A stretch of DNA of 64,000 nt from Brucella grignonensis (lineage in GTDB: Bacteria > Pseudomonadota > Alphaproteobacteria > Rhizobiales > Rhizobiaceae): the NCBI RefSeq assembly GCF_002252505.1, contig NZ_NNRL01000163.1:625981-689980 (forward strand), in the 5' to 3' direction. The notes under the pieces were generated by a model. That model was not told the origin of the DNA and ran no database searches. It saw nothing but the letters and a program-made list of their open reading frames with translations. This document shows positions 35,255 through 44,181 of the stretch, one piece after another (position 1 is the stretch's first letter; each line of letters opens with the position of its first letter). The position numbers and the translations under genes are program-made.

Positions 35255-35506
35255 CTAAGGCGCTTCCTGAATGTCGGTAATGAAGCGGGTATCATCAGCT
35301 TCATCATAGAGGATGATAACTTTCATGCCTTTGGAGATGGCGGAATAATCAAACTCGCCGGGCAGTTTATAAGTCTTGCCATCATCCAGCGTAATCGTTT
35401 CTTTGTCTTTATTGATGCCAGTGATCTTGCCCTCGACATCGTCCGCCATGGCGACGGTCGAGAAGAGCGAGGCAATGATGAAGATCAGTCCCACAATATA
35501 CTGCAT
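35255..35506 (-). CDS. DUF1344 small periplasmic protein
   Basis: 83 residues: signal peptide MQYIVGLIFIIASLFSTVAMA, then one small beta-rich domain (DVEGKITGINKDKETITLDDGKTYKLPGEF) matching the DUF1344 family of Rhizobiales. Function unknown. Start ATG 35506 was chosen because GAGG lies 9 bases upstream. ATG 35515 overlaps that ribosome site, and upstream codons of the frame carry no signal-peptide character. It is convergent with the RES toxin gene, 3 bases apart. Confidence 0.82.
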   Translation of the reverse strand: MQYIVGLIFIIASLFSTVAMADDVEGKITGINKDKETITLDDGKTYKLPGEFDYSAISKGMKVIILYDEADDTRFITDIQEAP

Positions 35507-35816
35507 GGGTGTCATCCTCTTTTTGAGTGCCCGACCGTCAGCTGACTGATTCGACACGAATTGCATTTTGCGCGATCACTTTCCTCTGGTTGTATAGTCT
35601 GACTGTACGGGTAGAAAATGGGTGGCGCAACGTGATTATTGACCCCATTTTAGTCGGTGGAATGTGTCAAAAAGAATGCGGCATGTGGATGATCCGAAGG
35701 AAATTTTGCGATCTCAATGCGCCTATTCAGAGCTATAATTTGACCATGGCTGAAAAGGCCAATAAAACCAGCCCGTATCCTGCCTGAAAAGGCGCATTCC
35801 TTAATCGGGCTTAGCA

Positions 35817-36911
35817 ATGTCTCATAACAGTTTTGGTCATCTCTTCCGCGTAACAACCTGGGGCGAAAGCCATGGTCTGGCGCTTGGTTGTGTGGTGGAT
35901 GGATGCCCTCCGGGTATCACGTTCACGGAAGCTGAAATCCAAGCCTATCTCGACAAGCGCAAGCCCGGTCAGTCAAAATACACGACGCAGCGCCGCGAGC
36001 CGGACCAGGTGCGCGTGTTGTCCGGTGTAATTCTGGGCGATGACGGCGTGACCATGACTACGACCGGCACGCCGATTTCGATGATGATCGAAAACACCGA
36101 TCAGCGGTCGAAGGATTATGGCGAGATTGCCCGCCAGTATCGTCCGGGCCATGCCGATTATACCTACGACGTCAAATATGGCATTCGCGACTATCGCGGC
36201 GGCGGACGTTCGTCCGCACGCGAAACGGCAGCGCGTGTTGCAGCCGGCGCCATCGCCCGCAAGATTGTGCCCGGGCTTGAAGTCAAGGGTGCGCTGGTGG
36301 CCATGGGCGTGCACGGTATCGACCGTCGCCGCTGGAACTGGTCGGAAGTGGACAACAATCCTTTCTTCTCGCCGGATGCCGGTTCGGTCGAGCTGTTCGC
36401 GGACTATCTCGATGGCATTCGCAAGAGCGGATCATCGGTTGGAGCAGTCATCGAGATTGTGGCCGAAGGTGTGCCTGCGGGCATTGGAGCGCCGATTTAT
36501 GGTAAGCTCGATCAGGATATCGCAAGCCTTTTGATGTCTATCAATGCTGTCAAAGGCGTTGAAATCGGCAATGGTTTTGAAGCTGCGCGCCTGACCGGTG
36601 AAGAAAACGCCGATGAAATGCGGATCGGCAATGACGGTCAGCCGATGTTCCTGTCCAATCATGCGGGCGGCATTCTGGGTGGCATTGCAACCGGCGCACC
36701 AGTTGTGGCGCGCTTCGCGGTGAAACCAACCTCGTCGATCCTCACGCCGCGCAAATCCATTGATAAGGACGGCAAGGAAGTGGACGTGATGACCAAGGGG
36801 CGTCATGATCCTTGCGTGGGTATTCGCGCAGTGCCGATTGGCGAAGCGATGGTCGCCTGCGCAATTGCTGATCATTATTTGCGTCATCGCGGTCAGACGG
36901 GGCGCGTGTAA
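35817..36911 (+). CDS. aroC: Chorismate synthase
   Basis: Last step of the shikimate pathway, using reduced FMN. The 364 residues contain the three family signatures: [19 protein letters not shown] near the start, the central [22 protein letters not shown] and the C-terminal [17 protein letters not shown]. The gap upstream (35567-35816) holds no gene. It has a TATAAT box at 35734-35739 without a good -35, which would give a 71-base leader. Two tandem half-copies of the mosaic repeat begin at the stop codon. Length is standard, and the start [11 protein letters not shown] is the usual one. Confidence 0.96.
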   Translation: MSHNSFGHLFRVTTWGESHGLALGCVVDGCPPGITFTEAEIQAYLDKRKPGQSKYTTQRREPDQVRVLSGVILGDDGVTMTTTGTPISMMIENTDQRSKDYGEIARQYRPGHADYTYDVKYGIRDYRGGGRSSARETAARVAAGAIARKIVPGLEVKGALVAMGVHGIDRRRWNWSEVDNNPFFSPDAGSVELFADYLDGIRKSGSSVGAVIEIVAEGVPAGIGAPIYGKLDQDIASLLMSINAVKGVEIGNGFEAARLTGEENADEMRIGNDGQPMFLSNHAGGILGGIATGAPVVARFAVKPTSSILTPRKSIDKDGKEVDVMTKGRHDPCVGIRAVPIGEAMVACAIADHYLRHRGQTGRV

Positions 36912-37016
36912 AGCATTTCCAGCAAAAGTGTGAAGCGGTTTTGTGTAGGATAATGCGTAGAGACATGAGCATTTCCAGCAAAAGTGTGAAGCGGTTTTGC
37001 GTAGGATAATGCGTGT
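36911..37016. repeat. Tandem pair of mosaic half-elements
   Basis: Two direct copies of the first palindrome unit: about 36911-36958 and 36967-37015. Each contains GCATTTCCAGCAAAAGTGTG and a GCGGTTTTG...GGATAATGCG end, differing at only a few bases. The second palindrome type seen in full elements is missing, so this is a duplication of one module rather than a full element. Confidence 0.82.
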
Positions 37017-37086
37017 AAGTGAGTTCAGTTTCAGGAACTGAGGGCCGGTTTTCGACTGAAGCTGTGGTACAACCATTGAGGCTGAA

Positions 37087-38202
37087 ATGAGCTATAATCA
37101 GAAACAGGTCGTTGATGCGCTGCGCGCTTTCGAGCGTGGCGAAATTGTTGTGGTCATGGATGATGACGGACGCGAGAACGAAGGCGATCTGATCGTTGCC
37201 GCCGTTCACTGCACGCCGGAAAAAATGGCCTTTATCGTGCGCTATACGTCAGGCATCGTGTGCACGCCGATGCCACGTGAAGAGGCCAAGCGACTCAATC
37301 TTGCGCCAATGGTTGCAGAAAACGAATCCGCGCATACGACGGCTTTCACCGTTACCGTTGATTACCGTCACGGTACGACGACCGGCATTTCAGCTGACGA
37401 CCGCACGCTCACGGTACGCAATCTGGCGAACCCCAATGCTGGCGCTGGCGATTTCGTACGCCCCGGCCATATTTTCCCGCTTATCGCGAGAGAAGGCGGT
37501 GTGCTGATGCGCTCCGGCCATACCGAAGCGGCAGTCGATCTCTGCAAGCTTGCAAACCTGCCACCCATCGGTGTCATCTGCGAACTCATCAATGATGACG
37601 GCACCGTTATGCGTGGTCCTGACGTGACAGCATTTGCAGAAAAGCACGAGCTGCATCGCGTAACGGTCGCGGACCTCATCGCTTATCGCCAGCGTAAGGA
37701 AACGCTGGTCAAGCGGGTCGGTGACGCTACAATCGGCACCTGTGCTGGCGCGGCCCATGCCTATACTTACGAACTCCCATGGGAGCCAATGCAGCATGTG
37801 GCGGTGGTCTTTGGTGATATTCGTGATGGTGAGAATGTGCCTGTCCGTTTGCATCGCGAAGATGTGCTGAGCGATGTTTTCGGCAAAGGTGGCAACAATC
37901 TCGACGAGATTATGAAGCGTATGGGCAAGGAAGGCCGCGGCGTTCTGGTTTATCTGCGTGAAGGCTCGGTCGGTGTGCGTGCTGATCACCGCGATGCCCG
38001 TGCGCGTGAAGCTTTGCTGGCAGAACATGAAGCCCATGCGGAAGCCGTTGCCCGCGAGGAAGAATGGCGCCAGATCGGTCTGGGTGCACAGATTTTGAAA
38101 GATCTTGGCATCACTTCGATCGTGCTTTTGGCATCGCGGGAACGTCACTATGTCGGGCTCGAGGGTTTTGGCATCAACATATCGCGCACGGAAATCATCT
38201 GA
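37087..38202 (+). CDS. ribB: 3,4-dihydroxy-2-butanone-4-phosphate synthase with degenerate GTP cyclohydrolase II-like domain
   Basis: 371 residues. The N-terminal DHBP synthase domain (1-205) is intact: DDDGRENEGDLI (metal-binding Glu/Asp), RHGTTTGISADDR and RSGHTEAAVDL. The C-terminal part (about 210-365) aligns in layout with GTP cyclohydrolase II, but the zinc motif is gone. Where the enzyme should have a Cys followed ten residues later by CxC, this protein reads VRLHREDVLSDVFGKGGNNL (253-272) without any cysteine. So it should make the butanone phosphate for riboflavin but not open GTP. I see no FMN riboswitch upstream; the gap holds repeat modules. Confidence 0.92.
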   Translation: MSYNQKQVVDALRAFERGEIVVVMDDDGRENEGDLIVAAVHCTPEKMAFIVRYTSGIVCTPMPREEAKRLNLAPMVAENESAHTTAFTVTVDYRHGTTTGISADDRTLTVRNLANPNAGAGDFVRPGHIFPLIAREGGVLMRSGHTEAAVDLCKLANLPPIGVICELINDDGTVMRGPDVTAFAEKHELHRVTVADLIAYRQRKETLVKRVGDATIGTCAGAAHAYTYELPWEPMQHVAVVFGDIRDGENVPVRLHREDVLSDVFGKGGNNLDEIMKRMGKEGRGVLVYLREGSVGVRADHRDARAREALLAEHEAHAEAVAREEEWRQIGLGAQILKDLGITSIVLLASRERHYVGLEGFGINISRTEII

Positions 38203-38238
38203 CACCGTGCTGTCTGTTAAAGATGCTACAGGAGCGCC

Positions 38239-39189
38239 ATGACCACACGGCTTTACTGGCATCCGACCTATCTTGAACATCACGTGCCGCCCGGACATCC
38301 CGAGCGGCCCGACCGCATTCGTGCATTGATGAGCGAGCTGGAAGGGCCGGATTTTTACCGTCTTGATCGTGTGGAAGCGCGGGCTGCTTCGCAAGAGGCC
38401 ATTTTGCTCGCGCATCCTGAAAGCTATGTCGAAACGATCCGTAATGAGATACCGGACCTTATCGACAACGAAGAGGCACCGCAGCCGATCAATAAACTTG
38501 GTGTCGATACCTATGTGAGCCCGAAAAGCTGGGAAGCTGCCCTTCTGGCGATTGGTGCAGCCAACGCTGCTGTCGATGATGTTTTTTCCGGGCAGGCGGA
38601 CAACGTGTTTGTCGCGTCGCGTCCTCCCGGCCATCACGCCGAACTTTCTACAGCCATGGGCTTTTGCCTTTTCAACAATGTTGCCATCGCCGCCCGTCAT
38701 GCACAGCGCAATCACGGTGCAGAGCGCGTTGCAATCGTCGATTGGGACGTGCATCACGGCAATGGTACACAGGATATTTTCAAAGACGATCCGAGCGTTC
38801 TCTACTGCTCGACGCATCAGTTTCCGCTCTTTCCCGGCACAGGCCGGAAAGACGAGGTGGGTGTGGGGAACATCGTCAATGCACCGCTTTCACCCAATAC
38901 CGGCAGCCGAGAATTTCGCGAGGCATTTAATAGTCGTGTATTGCCCGCTTTGGACAACTTCCGGCCCGATTTGGTCCTTATTTCAGCTGGCTTCGACGCG
39001 CATTTCCGCGATCCGCTGGCCGAGATCAATCTCGATGCAGCAGATTTCGATTGGGCGACGGGCAAGCTCATGGAACGTGCTGAACGGTTCTGCAATCACC
39101 GACTGGTGAGTGTGCTTGAAGGTGGATATGATCTTGAGGGCTTGTCGCAGTCCGCGTCTTCTCATATTACGCGGCTGTTGAAAGGATAA
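38239..39189 (+). CDS. Histone-deacetylase-like amidohydrolase
   Basis: 316-residue zinc-dependent deacetylase of the HDAC/acetylpolyamine amidohydrolase superfamily. Catalytic histidines are in RPPGHHAE (His132, His133). Zinc ligands are Asp170 and His172 in VDWDVHHGNG plus the Asp in SAGFDAHFRDP. FPLFPGTG and GGYDLEGLSQS complete the pattern. Bacterial relatives act on acetylated polyamines or other small acetyl amides; the substrate is unknown here. TACAGGAGCGCC precedes ATG 38239. It is 3 bases ahead of xseB and is likely to be cotranscribed. Confidence 0.92.
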   Translation: MTTRLYWHPTYLEHHVPPGHPERPDRIRALMSELEGPDFYRLDRVEARAASQEAILLAHPESYVETIRNEIPDLIDNEEAPQPINKLGVDTYVSPKSWEAALLAIGAANAAVDDVFSGQADNVFVASRPPGHHAELSTAMGFCLFNNVAIAARHAQRNHGAERVAIVDWDVHHGNGTQDIFKDDPSVLYCSTHQFPLFPGTGRKDEVGVGNIVNAPLSPNTGSREFREAFNSRVLPALDNFRPDLVLISAGFDAHFRDPLAEINLDAADFDWATGKLMERAERFCNHRLVSVLEGGYDLEGLSQSASSHITRLLKG

Positions 39190-39192
39190 ACC

Positions 39193-39447
39193 ATGGTAAC
39201 CGAACCGTCCAACACCGACATTGCAGTTATGAGCTTCGAGGATGCCTTGAAGCAGCTTGAGAAGATCGTCGATGATCTGGAGCGGGGCGACGTGCCGCTG
39301 GAGGAATCCATTCGCATCTATGAGCGCGGCGAAGCGCTAAAGAAGCATTGCGACACGCTGCTGAAATCAGCTGAAGACAAGGTTGAGAAAATCCGCATTG
39401 GCCGCGATGGTCAGCCTGCTGGCACTGAGCCGCTCGACGCTGAATAA
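39193..39447 (+). CDS. xseB: Exodeoxyribonuclease VII small subunit
   Basis: 84-residue small subunit of ExoVII (degrades single-stranded DNA). The family core [33 protein letters not shown] is complete, and the rest is a coiled coil with an acidic tail. It starts 4 bases after the amidohydrolase stop. Its stop codon abuts the stop of the DedA gene on the opposite strand (39447/39448) with no base between. The large subunit gene xseA is not in the window. Confidence 0.95.
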   Translation: MVTEPSNTDIAVMSFEDALKQLEKIVDDLERGDVPLEESIRIYERGEALKKHCDTLLKSAEDKVEKIRIGRDGQPAGTEPLDAE

Positions 39448-39969
39448 TTAAAACATTGCCTTGAGTTGGGCGGCGTAGGGCGCAAGCACGCCGCTCAGAA
39501 GATAGGGGCCAAGTCCCCACACAAGCGTCCACCCGGCAGCACCCACCACATTGGCGCATAAAAAATGCAGCGGGTTCATTTTCATGGACCCGGCGACAAT
39601 GCCGTTCAATTGTCTGAGCAGGACTACGAAGCGCGCAGTTGCGACCACGTAAATGCCTTTGCTTTCAAACATCCTCTCGAATTTATCGAGCCGTTCAGGC
39701 GTGAGTTTTACATAATTTCCGTAGCGAAGGATGAGCGCTCTTCCGCCAAAGCGCCCAATGGCATAGCCGGTGCAGTCACCCAAGACCGCGCCAACAAATA
39801 CAGCCAGAATGACCATTTCGATATTCAGTGTGCCATGCAATGCCAGAAGCGAACTTGCAATGAGGGCACTTTCACCGGGAAGCGGTGCGCCGAAAGATTC
39901 AAAATAGACAATAATGAAAAGTGCCAGCGCGCCGTAGGCGGTGATGTAGGGCTCAATGAAGCTCATCAT
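39448..39969 (-). CDS. DedA-family membrane protein
   Basis: 173-residue inner-membrane protein of the DedA (SNARE-associated/VTT) family, some members of which flip undecaprenyl or other phospholipids. Visible pieces: FESFGAPLPGESALI near residue 25, a GDCTGYAIGRFGG loop, and FVVLLRQLNGIVAGSMKMNPLHF. In well-studied DedA proteins this loop carries a conserved Arg and Pro; here the Arg of ARFVVLLRQ is present. It is somewhat short for the family. It is tail-to-tail with xseB and upstream of nothing on its strand, so monocistronic. Confidence 0.9.
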   Translation of the reverse strand: MMSFIEPYITAYGALALFIIVYFESFGAPLPGESALIASSLLALHGTLNIEMVILAVFVGAVLGDCTGYAIGRFGGRALILRYGNYVKLTPERLDKFERMFESKGIYVVATARFVVLLRQLNGIVAGSMKMNPLHFLCANVVGAAGWTLVWGLGPYLLSGVLAPYAAQLKAMF

Positions 39970-39999
39970 TAAAAAGTGGCACTTTCAGAAGACAAGATA

Positions 40000-40027
40000 T
40001 GAAAAGGCTCCGGCGCGAACCGGAGCC
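40000..40027 (-). terminator. Terminator of the GlsB/YeaQ gene
   Basis: GGCTCCGG (40006-40013) pairs with CCGGAGCC (40020-40027), with TTTT after the stem on the minus strand. It lies 20 bases after that gene's stop. Confidence 0.85.
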
Positions 40028-40047
40028 AGCAGTTATAATTGGTTTTT

Positions 40048-40311
40048 TCAGCCGATGGAACGTTTGCCGGTGATCTTGTGGTAAGCCCACAAAACTATAA
40101 TTGAACCGATAATGGCGATAATCAGACTGATTGGATCGAAGGCGCCAGTGACGCCACGACCGAAAAGAGATGAAGAAAGAACGCCGCCAACGATTGCCCC
40201 GACAATGCCCAGCGCAATGTCGAAAAACAGTCCTTGTCCGCTTTTATTGACGATCTTGCTGCCGATGAAGCCGGCAATCAGACCTAGAATAATCCAGCTT
40301 ATAACAGACAT
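40048..40311 (-). CDS. GlsB/YeaQ/YmgE-family stress membrane protein
   Basis: 87-residue protein with three hydrophobic helices and Gly-rich motifs (ISWIILGLIAGFIGSKIV; IALGIVGAIVGGVLSSSLFG; ISLIIAIIGSIIVLWAYHKI), the transglycosylase-associated protein family induced by envelope or general stress in many bacteria. Molecular role unknown. The start at 40311 follows an AGGAGAT stretch on the minus strand. It is divergent from the YidB-like gene at 40477. Confidence 0.9.
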   Translation of the reverse strand: MSVISWIILGLIAGFIGSKIVNKSGQGLFFDIALGIVGAIVGGVLSSSLFGRGVTGAFDPISLIIAIIGSIIVLWAYHKITGKRSIG

Positions 40312-40389
40312 CTAATATCTCCTATTACGCAAATAAGGTTTTGCATCAGGCAGTTAGAAAATTTTCACAATAGTTTCGATTTGGCAAGG

Positions 40390-40395
40390 TATAAT
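40390..40395 (+). promoter_or_regulatory. Possible -10 box of the YidB-like gene
   Basis: A perfect TATAAT, about 82 bases upstream of the gene start. The -35 is weak, so only the -10 is proposed. Confidence 0.35.
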
Positions 40396-40476
40396 GCTTG
40401 TCAAAAGAGGAAACTTATTTCACCTTAACTTATTGCGTGTGAGAAAATCACAGCGTCCAACAGGGAGTATCGCGTG

Positions 40477-41043
40477 ATGGGAAGCTATGACGACAATTCC
40501 AATAATTCGCCGATCCCCGGCGGCAGCCTTGCCAAGCCGGTTCTGATTGCACTCGGTGCGCTTCTGGTCGGCAAGATGCTGAAAGGGCATAGCGAGGAAC
40601 CTGAACAACCGGCCTCCATCCCGGATCAATCTGCGTCTCAGCAGGCAGATAGCGGTGGCGGTCTGCTCGGCGGCATCCTGGGTGGTCTTGGTGGTTTGCT
40701 TGGTGGAGCGCTTGCAAGTGGTGGTGCGGCTTCAGCTCCAACGGCTCCCGGTTCGCTCGGCGGTGGTCTTGGCGGCCTTCTTGACCAGTTAAAGCAGGCT
40801 GGCCTTGGTGATAAAGTGGATTCCTGGGTCGGGCAAGGCACCAATCATCAGATCGAACCGGGCCAGCTTGGTGATGCACTTGGTCAGAAGACCTTGAGCG
40901 AAATTGCGGCACATGCCGGCATTGATCAGCAGGAATTGCTCAATCAGCTTTCGCAGGTTCTTCCGGGTCTGGTCGATAAGCTGACGGCCAACGGTCAGGT
41001 GCCTGACACGAACGAATTGTCGCGGCTGTTGCACAATCGCTGA
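40477..41043 (+). CDS. YidB-family (DUF937) protein
   Basis: 188 residues. A Gly-rich low-complexity stretch (about 60-105, GGLLGGILGGLGGLLGGALASGG) precedes the conserved domain: LGGLLDQLKQAGLGDKVDSW, the GTNHQIEPGQLGDALG signature, and IAAHAGIDQQELLNQLSQVLPGLVDKLT, the hallmark of YidB/DUF937. Function unknown. Start: GGGAG at 40463-40467 is 9 bases before ATG 40477. A GTG at 40474 would add one residue. It lies next to the divergent GlsB/YeaQ gene, suggesting a shared stress context. Confidence 0.86.
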   Translation: MGSYDDNSNNSPIPGGSLAKPVLIALGALLVGKMLKGHSEEPEQPASIPDQSASQQADSGGGLLGGILGGLGGLLGGALASGGAASAPTAPGSLGGGLGGLLDQLKQAGLGDKVDSWVGQGTNHQIEPGQLGDALGQKTLSEIAAHAGIDQQELLNQLSQVLPGLVDKLTANGQVPDTNELSRLLHNR

Positions 41044-41060
41044 TACAGCTCTACTTTTTT

Positions 41061-41110
41061 AAGAGCATTTTCAGCAAAAGTGCGAAGCGGTTTTGCGTCG
41101 GATAATGCGT
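41061..41110. repeat. Mosaic repeat, single half-element
   Basis: AGAGCATTTTCAGCAAAAGTG...GCGGTTTTGCGTCGGATAATGCG, the first palindrome unit only. It begins 18 bases after the YidB-like gene stop. Confidence 0.82.
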
Positions 41111-41218
41111 AAAGCAAGTGGCGACAGTGGTTCTGACATGTGAAGTTGGTTCGGACCGCTGTGCGCATCACGCACCGGCAAACAGCTTGCCGGTGCGCTT
41201 TAATTTGGTGGTAGCCCG

Positions 41219-42139
41219 ATGAGTTTCTTTCCATGTCCTGATCCGGTTCTCGGCGACAAGACCACTGTGGATGCCATCGAAACGCTGGTGATCCCGCGGA
41301 CGAGCGATATTGGTGGGCTGGAGGTGCGGCGTGCGCTTCCCACGGTTCGCCGTCGTCTTGTCGGACCGTTCATCTTTTTTGATCGAATGGGGCCGGCGGT
41401 TCTGCGTGATGGTGATGCGCTTGATGTGCGTCCGCATCCTCATATCGGACTTTCGACCGTGACCTATCTTTTCGACGGTCACATCCGGCATCGCGACAGC
41501 CTTGGCACCGAAATGGTGATCCAACCCGGCGATGTAAACCTGATGACGGCGGGGAAGGGAATTGTCCATTCCGAACGCTCGCCTGAAGAAGAGCGTAGCG
41601 GCCCGCTATCAATTTCCGGCGTGCAGACATGGCTCGCTCTTCCAGAGCAGCTTGAAGAAATCAATCCGGAATTCTTCCACACCAATGCGCCAGATCTGCC
41701 GCTGATGGAGGATCGTGAGTTCAAGGGGCGTCTTATCATCGGTTCGATGCATGGTGTTAACTCGCCAGTCATTCAGCACGCTGAAACGCTCTATGCGGAT
41801 ATTGAAGTGCTGCCGGGTGGGCGTTTCCATATTCCGCCGACCACGGAAGAACGCGCAATTTACACGCTGCGTGGCAATGTTGGCATTGGTGGCGAGGTGT
41901 TCCCGCCTGACCGTCTGCTGGCATTTCGTCCGGGCGATGATATTGTCGTGCAAGCAGGGCCGGAAGGTGCACATTTCATGCTTTTTGGTGGTGCGGCGCT
42001 TGGCTCCAAGCGTTACATCTGGTGGAATTTTGTATCGTCTTCCAAAGAACGCATTGAGCAGGCAAAAGAAGAATGGCGCACGGGTCGCTTTGATATCGTG
42101 CCTGGTGACGAAAACGAATTCGTACCTTTGCCTGAATGA
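41219..42139 (+). CDS. Pirin-family protein
   Basis: 306-residue bicupin. The N-terminal domain has the pirin metal site: FIFFDRMGPA, DVRPHPHIGLSTVTYLFDG (two His), and GKGIVHSERSPEE (His and Glu). Second-domain features include HPH-less cupin strands near LPGGRFHIPPTTEERAIYTLRG and HFMLFGGAALG with the typical WWNFVSSS. Pirins include quercetinase-like dioxygenases and redox sensors; the actual activity here is unknown. It is upstream of dxs by about 125 bases and read in the same direction. Confidence 0.92.
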   Translation: MSFFPCPDPVLGDKTTVDAIETLVIPRTSDIGGLEVRRALPTVRRRLVGPFIFFDRMGPAVLRDGDALDVRPHPHIGLSTVTYLFDGHIRHRDSLGTEMVIQPGDVNLMTAGKGIVHSERSPEEERSGPLSISGVQTWLALPEQLEEINPEFFHTNAPDLPLMEDREFKGRLIIGSMHGVNSPVIQHAETLYADIEVLPGGRFHIPPTTEERAIYTLRGNVGIGGEVFPPDRLLAFRPGDDIVVQAGPEGAHFMLFGGAALGSKRYIWWNFVSSSKERIEQAKEEWRTGRFDIVPGDENEFVPLPE

Positions 42140-42264
42140 TTTTGCATGTGCATCGTATAGGACACGATGTCTCGCTGCGCGCAATGTGAGCTTTGGCCCG
42201 CTTGATCTGAGCAGGCTGCTGCTATACCGACAAATCAAAATCGAACCAGAAACAGGTTGTTTTA

Positions 42265-44181
42265 ATGTCCCGACCCATAACCCCATTGCTCGATAAAGCG
42301 CCGACGCCGGACGCTTTGCGTGCATTGCCGGAGGCCGATCTGCCGCAGCTTGCGCAGGAATTGCGCGCCGAGATGATCGATGCCGTTTCCACAACAGGTG
42401 GGCATCTGGGTGCAGGTTTGGGTGTGGTTGAACTGACGGTCGCGTTGCATCACGTCTTCGACACACCGCATGACCGCATCATCTGGGACGTTGGACATCA
42501 GACATATCCGCACAAGATTCTGACTGGTCGCCGTGATCGTATTCGCACATTGCGTCAGGAAGGCGGGCTTTCGGGCTTCACCAAGCGCGCTGAAAGCGAA
42601 TATGATCCATTTGGTGCCGCGCATTCATCGACATCGATTTCCGCTGGCCTTGGCATGGCGGTCGCCTCTGATCTCTCAGGCGAAAAGCGCAATGTGATCG
42701 CCGTCATTGGCGACGGCTCGATGTCGGCTGGTATGGCCTATGAGGCGATGAACAATGCCGGTGCGCTCGATGCGCGCCTCATCGTCATTCTCAACGACAA
42801 CGACATGTCGATTGCGCCACCGACCGGCGCCATGAGCGCCTATCTGGCGCGCCTTGTTTCCGGCAAGACCTATCGCAGCGTGCGCGAAGCTGCCAAGCAG
42901 GTTGCCAGGAAACTGCCGAAGTTCCTGCAGGATAAAGCCCGCAAATCGGAAGAATTTACACGTGCCTTCTTTACCGGCGGTACGATGTTTGAAGAGTTGG
43001 GTTTTTATTATGTCGGTCCTATCGATGGGCATAATCTCGACCATCTGTTACCGATCCTGAAAAATGTTCGCGACGCACAGGAAGGTCCTGTGCTGATCCA
43101 TGTGGTCACGCAAAAGGGCAAGGGCTATGCGCCCGCGGAAGCCGCCGCCGACAAGTATCATGGCGTCAACAAGTTTGACGTGATTACCGGCAAGCAGTCG
43201 AAGCCGCCTGCAAATGCGCCAAGCTATACCAAGATTTTCGGCACAAGTCTGATCGAGGAAGCGCGTCACGACGACAAGATCGTGGCGATCACGGCTGCGA
43301 TGCCAACAGGGACGGGCCTTGACCTATTTGGCGAAGTCTTCCCCAACCGCACGTTTGATGTCGGCATTGCGGAGCAGCACGCAGTCACTTTTGCCGCCGG
43401 TCTTGCCAGCGAGGGCTTCAAGCCGTTCTGCGCCATTTACTCGACCTTCCTGCAGCGTGGCTACGATCAGGTCGTGCACGATGTGTCGATCCAGAATTTG
43501 CCCGTGCGTTTCCCCATCGACCGTGCCGGACTGGTTGGAGCCGATGGCCCAACCCATGCAGGTTCATTCGACACAGGCTTTCTCGCAGCGTTGCCGGGTT
43601 TCGTGGTGATGGCTGCATCGGATGAGGCCGAGCTGCGCCATATGGTGCGCACGGCTGCAGACTACGATGAAGGCCCGATCTCTTTCCGCTATCCGCGTGG
43701 CGATGGCGTCGGCGTCGAATTGCCGGAGCGCGGTACGGCACTTGAAATCGGCAAGGGCCGTATCGTTCGTGAAGGCACCAAGGTTGCACTCCTTTCCTTC
43801 GGTACGCGCCTGCAGGAATGCCTGAGCGCCGCTGATGAGCTGGGTGCCGCAGGGCTTTCTACAACCGTTGCTGATGCGCGTTTTGCCAAGCCGCTGGACC
43901 ATGACCTCATCCGCCGTCTGGCACGCGAACATGAAGTGCTGGTGACTGTTGAAGAAGGCGCTGTCGGTGGCTTTGCCGCCCATGTTCTGCAGTTCCTTGC
44001 GACCGATGGTCTGCTGGATCGTGGCCTCAAGGTTCGTGTGCTGACATTACCTGATATCTATCAGGATCATGCCAAGCCGGAAGTCATGTATGCCAATGCT
44101 GGTCTCGACCGTGCAGGCATCGTGCACACCGTCTTTGCCGCCTTGGGGCGCGAAGCAATAACTGCGTCCTTCCGTGCCTGA
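42265..44181 (+). CDS. dxs: 1-deoxy-D-xylulose-5-phosphate synthase
   Basis: Thiamine-diphosphate enzyme that starts the non-mevalonate isoprenoid pathway from pyruvate and glyceraldehyde phosphate. The 638 residues include the N-terminal [25 protein letters not shown], the ThDP-binding [18 protein letters not shown], the catalytic Glu in [17 protein letters not shown], and [17 protein letters not shown]. It overlaps tlyA by 8 bases. It feeds ispE (6371) and the polyprenyl synthase (11312). Confidence 0.97.
   Translation: MSRPITPLLDKAPTPDALRALPEADLPQLAQELRAEMIDAVSTTGGHLGAGLGVVELTVALHHVFDTPHDRIIWDVGHQTYPHKILTGRRDRIRTLRQEGGLSGFTKRAESEYDPFGAAHSSTSISAGLGMAVASDLSGEKRNVIAVIGDGSMSAGMAYEAMNNAGALDARLIVILNDNDMSIAPPTGAMSAYLARLVSGKTYRSVREAAKQVARKLPKFLQDKARKSEEFTRAFFTGGTMFEELGFYYVGPIDGHNLDHLLPILKNVRDAQEGPVLIHVVTQKGKGYAPAEAAADKYHGVNKFDVITGKQSKPPANAPSYTKIFGTSLIEEARHDDKIVAITAAMPTGTGLDLFGEVFPNRTFDVGIAEQHAVTFAAGLASEGFKPFCAIYSTFLQRGYDQVVHDVSIQNLPVRFPIDRAGLVGADGPTHAGSFDTGFLAALPGFVVMAASDEAELRHMVRTAADYDEGPISFRYPRGDGVGVELPERGTALEIGKGRIVREGTKVALLSFGTRLQECLSAADELGAAGLSTTVADARFAKPLDHDLIRRLAREHEVLVTVEEGAVGGFAAHVLQFLATDGLLDRGLKVRVLTLPDIYQDHAKPEVMYANAGLDRAGIVHTVFAALGREAITASFRA

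Noticed and set aside
36911-37025. Could the tandem 48-bp units be a CRISPR array?
   Set aside because: Only two units, no spacers of regular length between them, and the same unit occurs singly at other sites. It belongs to the mosaic repeat family.
36912-37086. FMN riboswitch ahead of ribB
   Set aside because: I looked for the conserved RFN element sequence and do not see it. The gap is occupied by repeat modules.
37390-38817. 475-codon minus-strand frame opposite ribB and the amidohydrolase gene
   Set aside because: Crosses two well-supported plus-strand genes and their gap and has no recognisable domain or ribosome site.
40327-40440. Distant inverted repeat (ACGCAAATAAG and CTTATTGCGT) between the GlsB/YeaQ and YidB genes
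   Set aside because: Arms differ in length and are more than 90 bases apart. It is likely to be chance in AT-rich sequence.
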